Assembly (NCBI GenBank): GCA_005773095.1
Contig: SXHT01000335.1
Location: 1-18,927, forward strand
Length of the DNA stretch: 18,927 nt
DNA from: Planctomycetaceae bacterium
Lineage (GTDB): Bacteria > Planctomycetota > Planctomycetia > Pirellulales > PALSA-1355
Reading direction: 5' to 3'
Both the position numbers and the translations under genes were made by a program. Positions 15,045 through 18,927 of the stretch are shown here, one piece after another. Under the pieces are notes generated by a model that saw only the letters and a program-made list of their open reading frames with translations, was not told the DNA's origin and ran no database searches. Position 1 is the first letter of the stretch. The number at the start of each line of letters is the position of its first letter.

Positions 15045-15626
15045 TTATATCTCTCCATGCCGATGCAAGCCATGTCTTTCGCCGTATTCGACAAGCCGCT
15101 GCCGCAAACGAACGCGGCACCGTGCCAGCCGACTCATGACGGTTCCGATCGGTACGTGCAGGATGTCGGCAATTTCCCGATACTTAAAGTCTCCAACGAC
15201 GTGCAGCAAAGATACTGCCTGGTCCTCAAGTGACAACGATTTAACGGCCAGCGCGATCGAAGCATCGCAATGGTCGAGAACGGCTCCCGGCGCTTCGAGC
15301 AGTACCTTCAAGAGCGGTTCGTCGAGGATCGCGTCCCAGGTTTCTTTGGCCGCGACTTCGTCTTCTCGAAGTGCCGCAGCCTGAGTTCGTTGGTGTTTAC
15401 GATTCCAGTTCATCGCCTCCGAGTGCGTGTGCTTGAAAATCCAGGCACGAAAATTCGTCCCCTCTGCGTACTGGTCAAAATCGCGGAATGCGTTCGCGAC
15501 GGCGCTCTGGAGCACATCCTCCAACGAATCGACTTCGTGAAGCAGACGGCGACAGTACGCCTCCAATGGTCCTTGCAGCGGTTCTAAATGCCGTAGAAAC
15601 CGCTCAGATTTATCGCGGTCCTTCAT
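15045..15626 (-). CDS. ECF-type RNA polymerase sigma factor
   Basis: A 193-aa extracytoplasmic-function sigma factor. Region 2 spans about residues 20-85 (DSLEDVLQSAVANAFRDFD, FRAWIFKHTHSEAMNWNRKH), and region 4 about 125-185 (LSLEDQAVSLLHVVGDFKY, REIADILHVPIGTVMSRLAR). No region 3 is present. The ATG at 15626 is preferred over a TTG one codon upstream. It forms an operon with the anti-sigma gene and, formerly, the efflux genes, which it may have controlled (inference). It is divergent from the SWIM/SNF2 gene across a gap of about 250 bases. Confidence 0.92.
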   Translation of the reverse strand: MKDRDKSERFLRHLEPLQGPLEAYCRRLLHEVDSLEDVLQSAVANAFRDFDQYAEGTNFRAWIFKHTHSEAMNWNRKHQRTQAAALREDEVAAKETWDAILDEPLLKVLLEAPGAVLDHCDASIALAVKSLSLEDQAVSLLHVVGDFKYREIADILHVPIGTVMSRLARCRVRLRQRLVEYGERHGLHRHGEI

Positions 15627-15802
15627 CAAGAGCAGTCGCCGGGCCAGGGAAGAAAGCTACCGTCCCCATCTTAGTAAGGTTTGGAGGACGCCCAATTATT
15701 CCAACTCGGCGAAGTTTGGTCCCAATTTCTGGTCTTGGCGGCATTTGCACTCCCAACCTTCGGCCCTTCCCACCTTATTGTCGTGCGCTGGTCGCAGTGG
15801 GC

Positions 15803-15830
15803 TTGGAATCGGCCGCAGACGCGGTAAATT
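15803..15830 (+). promoter_or_regulatory. Possible sigma70-like promoter for SWIM/SNF2 gene
   Basis: TTGGAA (15803-15808), a 16-base spacer and TAAATT (15825-15830) match 4 of 6 bases at each consensus hexamer and lie about 45 bases before the ATG. This is the best candidate in the divergent gap but is based on the E. coli consensus, which may not apply to planctomycetes. I see nothing else convincing in 15627-15861. Confidence 0.3.
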
Positions 15831-15861
15831 GTTGGCATCCCCCCATTAACTCTTGCGTCAC

Positions 15862-15866
15862 GGAGG
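15862..15866 (+). promoter_or_regulatory. Ribosome binding site of SWIM/SNF2 gene
   Basis: GGAGG with 7 bases to the ATG at 15874; this decides the start over an in-frame TTG at 15853. Confidence 0.75.
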
Positions 15867-15873
15867 ACCCGTC

Positions 15874-18576
15874 ATGGCTGCGGTCAAACCGGCACACTTG
15901 CTTACGTTTCACGATCGGCTTTCGCGACTCCACTTTGAACAGGCCGCCAAGTTGCTAGGACCCGAGGGAAAGAAGCTGATTTCCGCCGGTTCGAAATGGG
16001 ACATTCATGGGCCCGATGATGTGTATCTGGGGGGTGACCTGCTGCGGATCACGTTTCCGGGTCCCGATGGTCCGTGGGCGATCTGCACGCTGACCATGGC
16101 GGCCCGGGCCAAGGATCGGCTGCTGTGCAACTGCGATCGTTGTTCCGGCGCCTGCGAACACTTGGGCGCGATGTTTTCTTACGTGCTGGAACACAAGACG
16201 CAGCTTGGCCTGGCCGTGGCGCCACCGGAGCGAGAGAAGAACGTCGTCGATCTGCACGAGGACGCGGTGGTTGCACAGGCTCTCGCTGATCGCAAGGAGC
16301 GTGCCAAGACCGAGCGGATGCAGATCAAGTCGTTGGACACCGACACGCCGTGGGCCGACTACGCGGTGACCAGCCTGCTCAGCGGCAAGACCTACAAAGT
16401 GTCGTTGCGGGGCATCAAGCCGGGCGAGTCGTACTGTTCATGTCCCGACTTTCGCAGCAACACGCTTGGCACCTGCAAGCACATCATGAAGGTGACGAAC
16501 TGGGCCAAGAAGAAGTTCACCGCGCGGCAATTGGCCAGGCCGTACAAGCGCAAGCGGATCGTCGTCAATCTGATCTACGATCACGACGTCAGTTTGCGGC
16601 TGCATGTGCCCGAAAACCTGCCGGCGGAAATCGACGCGATCGTGCGGCCGCTGGTCGACAAGCCGATTGCCAACGTACGCGACCTGCTCAAGCGGCTGAA
16701 CAAGCTGGAGGCGGCAGGCACGCCGTTCCATATTTTCCCCGACGCCGAGGAGTACATCCAGCAGCAGCTGCACACGGAGCGAATTCGGGACAAAGTCGCC
16801 GAAATCCGCCGCGATCCGGCCAGCCATCCGCTGCTCGAGTCGTTGCTCAAAATCAAATTGTTGCCGTACCAGCTCGACGGCGTTGCCTTCGTGGCCGGCA
16901 CGGGGCGCACGGTTCTGGCCGACGATATGGGCCTGGGCAAGACGATCCAGGCGGTTGGAACCGCCGAGTTTCTGGCGCAAGAGGCCGGCATCAAAAAGGT
17001 GCTTGTGGTTTGCCCGGCATCGCTCAAGTCGCAATGGAAGAATGAAATTCATCGGTTTTGTGATCGCGACGTGCAACTGATCACCGGTCCGGTCGCCGAG
17101 CGGGGAGGACAATACAGCAACCCTTGCTTCTTCACGATTTGCAACTACGAGCAGGTGCTGAAGGACATCCTGTCGATCGAAAAGTGCCCTTGGGATTTGA
17201 TCGTGCTCGACGAAGGCCAGCGGATCAAGAATTGGGAATCGAAGACCAGCCGCGTGATTAAGGGATTGAAGTCGCGATTTGCCCTGGTGCTATCCGGCAC
17301 GCCGCTCGAAAACCGTCTGGATGAGTTGTACTCAGTCGTGCAATTCATCGATGACCGGCGGCTGGGACCGGGCTTCCGCTTCTTTCATCAGCACCGCATC
17401 GTCGATGAAAAGGGAAAGGTGCTCGGCTACAAGAAGCTCGACGAGTTGCGGCAGCGACTCAAGCCGATTCTGCTGCGGCGGACCCGCGAATCGGTGCGGC
17501 TGGAATTGCCGGAACGGACGACCGAGATCGTTCGCATTCCGCCGACCGGCGAGCAACTGGCGTTGCATGATGCCCACATGCAGACGGTCGCCACGATTGT
17601 GCGAAAGAAATTCATTACCGAGATGGACCTGCTGCGGCTGCGGGCGGCGCTGCTCATGTGTCGTATGTCGGCCGACGCCAGCTTCCTGGTTAATAAGGAG
17701 CAGCCCAACTTCTCGACCAAGCTGGAACGGCTGGACGAGCTGTTCGACGACATGGCGGATGAAGCCGACCGGAAGGTAGTTCTGTTCAGCGAATGGACCA
17801 CGATGCTCGACCTGATCGAGCCATTGTTGGAAAAGCACAAGCTGAACTTCGTGCGGCTCGACGGTTCGGTGCCGCAAAGAAATCGGCCGCCGCTGGTGCA
17901 CCAGTTTCAGACCGATCCCCAGTGCCGGTTCTTTCTGACGACGAACGCCGGCAGCACGGGCCTGAACCTGCAAGCGGCCAACACGGTGATCAACGTCGAT
18001 CTGCCGTGGAACCCGGCGATTCTGGAGCAGCGGATCGCTCGCGCTCACCGCATGGGCCAGATGCGCACGGTGCAGGTGATCGTTCTGGTGACCGAGCAAA
18101 CTCTGGAAGAAAGTCTGCTCGTGACCCTGGCTGCGAAAAAGGATCTGGCGCTGGCTGCCCTCGATCCCGAGTCCGAAACCGACGTGGTGGAAATGCACAG
18201 CAACGCCGAAGAGCTGAAGTCCCGGTTGGAGATCCTGCTGGGCGCGAAACAGGCCGCCCCGGTGGACGACTCCACTAAGCCCGAGCACGCCAGGCCGGCC
18301 GAAGAACAGCACCGCGAGCGCGTGGCGGAAGCCGGCGGCCAATTGCTCGGCGCCGTCTTCAACTTCCTCGATCAACTGGTGACGGGCGACCAGCAGGCGC
18401 CGCCGGCTCCTCTGCCAGATCAATTGGTGCAAGGCGTACGTTCGCGCTTGGAGCAGTGCGTGGAAAACGATGCCGAAGGCCGGCCCCGATTGATGCTGAC
18501 GCTGCCAAAGCCCGAAGCGCTCGACCAGCTTGCCCAGACATTGGCCCGGTTGATGGTGGCGGGTAAATCGAACTGA
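15874..18576 (+). CDS. SNF2-family ATPase with tandem SWIM zinc fingers
   Basis: A 900-aa SNF2 DNA translocase. Two SWIM-type fingers precede the motor: CNC-x6-CEH (Cys85, Cys87, Cys94, His96) and CSC-x10-CKH (Cys188, Cys190, Cys201, His203). The motor has ADDMGLGKTIQA (349-360), VLDEGQRIKN (motif II as DEGQ, about 444-453), LSGTPLENRLDEL (about 473-485), VVLFSEWTTMLDLI, TTNAGSTGLNLQAANTVINV (near 690) and EQRIARAHRMGQ (near 720). A tail of about 130 residues, with a Pro/Glu-rich start, has no recognised domain. SWIM fingers bind DNA or protein, so a chromatin/DNA remodelling or repair role is likely but unproven. A GGAGG site supports the ATG at 15874. Apparently monocistronic; convergent with the phosphorylase gene. 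Confidence 0.93.
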   Translation: MAAVKPAHLLTFHDRLSRLHFEQAAKLLGPEGKKLISAGSKWDIHGPDDVYLGGDLLRITFPGPDGPWAICTLTMAARAKDRLLCNCDRCSGACEHLGAMFSYVLEHKTQLGLAVAPPEREKNVVDLHEDAVVAQALADRKERAKTERMQIKSLDTDTPWADYAVTSLLSGKTYKVSLRGIKPGESYCSCPDFRSNTLGTCKHIMKVTNWAKKKFTARQLARPYKRKRIVVNLIYDHDVSLRLHVPENLPAEIDAIVRPLVDKPIANVRDLLKRLNKLEAAGTPFHIFPDAEEYIQQQLHTERIRDKVAEIRRDPASHPLLESLLKIKLLPYQLDGVAFVAGTGRTVLADDMGLGKTIQAVGTAEFLAQEAGIKKVLVVCPASLKSQWKNEIHRFCDRDVQLITGPVAERGGQYSNPCFFTICNYEQVLKDILSIEKCPWDLIVLDEGQRIKNWESKTSRVIKGLKSRFALVLSGTPLENRLDELYSVVQFIDDRRLGPGFRFFHQHRIVDEKGKVLGYKKLDELRQRLKPILLRRTRESVRLELPERTTEIVRIPPTGEQLALHDAHMQTVATIVRKKFITEMDLLRLRAALLMCRMSADASFLVNKEQPNFSTKLERLDELFDDMADEADRKVVLFSEWTTMLDLIEPLLEKHKLNFVRLDGSVPQRNRPPLVHQFQTDPQCRFFLTTNAGSTGLNLQAANTVINVDLPWNPAILEQRIARAHRMGQMRTVQVIVLVTEQTLEESLLVTLAAKKDLALAALDPESETDVVEMHSNAEELKSRLEILLGAKQAAPVDDSTKPEHARPAEEQHRERVAEAGGQLLGAVFNFLDQLVTGDQQAPPAPLPDQLVQGVRSRLEQCVENDAEGRPRLMLTLPKPEALDQLAQTLARLMVAGKSN

Positions 18577-18604
18577 CGAGCAACTCCTGCCTTGGCAGTA
18601 GCGC

Positions 18605-18927
18605 TTACCGCACCGTCATCTCGCAGCTTAGACCGCTGGCGGCGTGCAGGTAGGCATGCTTGACGTAGTCGGCCACCATGCGGTGGGCGCTGAATCGCCA
18701 GGCCAATGTGCCGATGCTGTTCATCATGCGCTGAATCCAGACCAGTGGCAGGCCGTCGACATTGCGGTCGTAGAACATCGGCACCACCTGGTTTTCCAGC
18801 ACGTCGAACAGTGCTTCGCCGTCGCGAACGTCGGTAATGCGGTCGTCCACGTGCTGCTTGCCGACGCCAATGGCGAAGCCGTTCGCTCCGTCGTATGCTT
18901 CCGCCCACCAGCCGTCCAGCACCGACA
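18605..18927 (-). CDS. Alpha-glucan (glycogen) phosphorylase, C-terminal part
   Basis: The last 107 or so residues of a gene entering from the right edge. LDGWWAEAYDGANGFAIG is the well-known C-terminal block of the bacterial/archaeal alpha-glucan phosphorylase family (TIGR02094 type), in the part that lies after the phosphate/PLP site. VLENQVVPMFYDRNVDGLP, WIQRMMNSIGTLAWRFSAHR and MVADYVKHAYLHA also fit this family. The enzyme releases glucose-1-phosphate from glycogen. The frame is open to the window end, so the start is outside. It ends 28 bases from the convergent SWIM/SNF2 stop. Confidence 0.87.
   Translation of the reverse strand, partial: SVLDGWWAEAYDGANGFAIGVGKQHVDDRITDVRDGEALFDVLENQVVPMFYDRNVDGLPLVWIQRMMNSIGTLAWRFSAHRMVADYVKHAYLHAASGLSCEMTVR

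Noticed and set aside
17332..18432. 366-codon open frame on the minus strand
   Set aside because: Antisense to the conserved helicase C-terminal half of the SWIM/SNF2 gene, with no motif of its own.
18587..18598. CTGCCTTGGCAG hairpin as a terminator between convergent genes
   Set aside because: Only a 4-5 base stem with a tiny loop and no T-tract; too weak to call.

Overview
The window looks like a planctomycete chromosome segment, most likely Pirellulales-like. The diagnostic pair is a prepilin-type DUF1559 protein followed by a small carboxypeptidase-regulatory-like lipoprotein. A high-GC genome, TolC-type lipoproteins with long linkers and an ECF sigma/ZAS anti-sigma pair fit this placement. 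It is an inference from gene content, not from a marker gene. No mobile element, tRNA or rRNA was seen.

Layout: (1) 38-2897, plus strand: a COG1078-type HD phosphohydrolase and a eukaryote-like adenylosuccinate lyase (purB), 28 bases apart. (2) 2993-3490, minus: a Fur-family regulator convergent with purB, followed by about 390 bases of non-coding DNA. That gap holds two inverted repeats and an exact 36-bp direct repeat with a 73-bp period. (3) 3881-6692, minus: DUF1559 protein, lipoprotein, a small exported peptide and a membrane-anchored metallophosphoesterase, all closely spaced. (4) 6930-8003, minus: a deoxyhypusine-synthase-like polyamine enzyme. (5) 8167-11436, minus: a RapA/HepA-like SNF2 ATPase and, 12 bases downstream, an uncharacterised coiled-coil/zinc-ribbon protein; this is the least explained module. 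(6) 11559-15626, minus: an intact ECF sigma factor and anti-sigma factor, then a decayed tripartite efflux operon. The efflux remains are a piece of about 87 codons of an RND permease, a membrane-fusion gene with a missing middle, and a TolC-like gene with a one-base frameshift. (7) 15874-18576, plus: a second SNF2 ATPase with two SWIM zinc fingers, convergent with the C-terminal end of a glycogen (alpha-glucan) phosphorylase that runs off the right edge.

The strongest observations are the multi-lesion decay of the efflux operon downstream of an intact sigma/anti-sigma pair, the SNF2-plus-partner module, the repeat pair upstream of the Fur-family gene, and two unrelated SNF2 remodelers within 10 kb. 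No complete known defence system or cas gene is visible.
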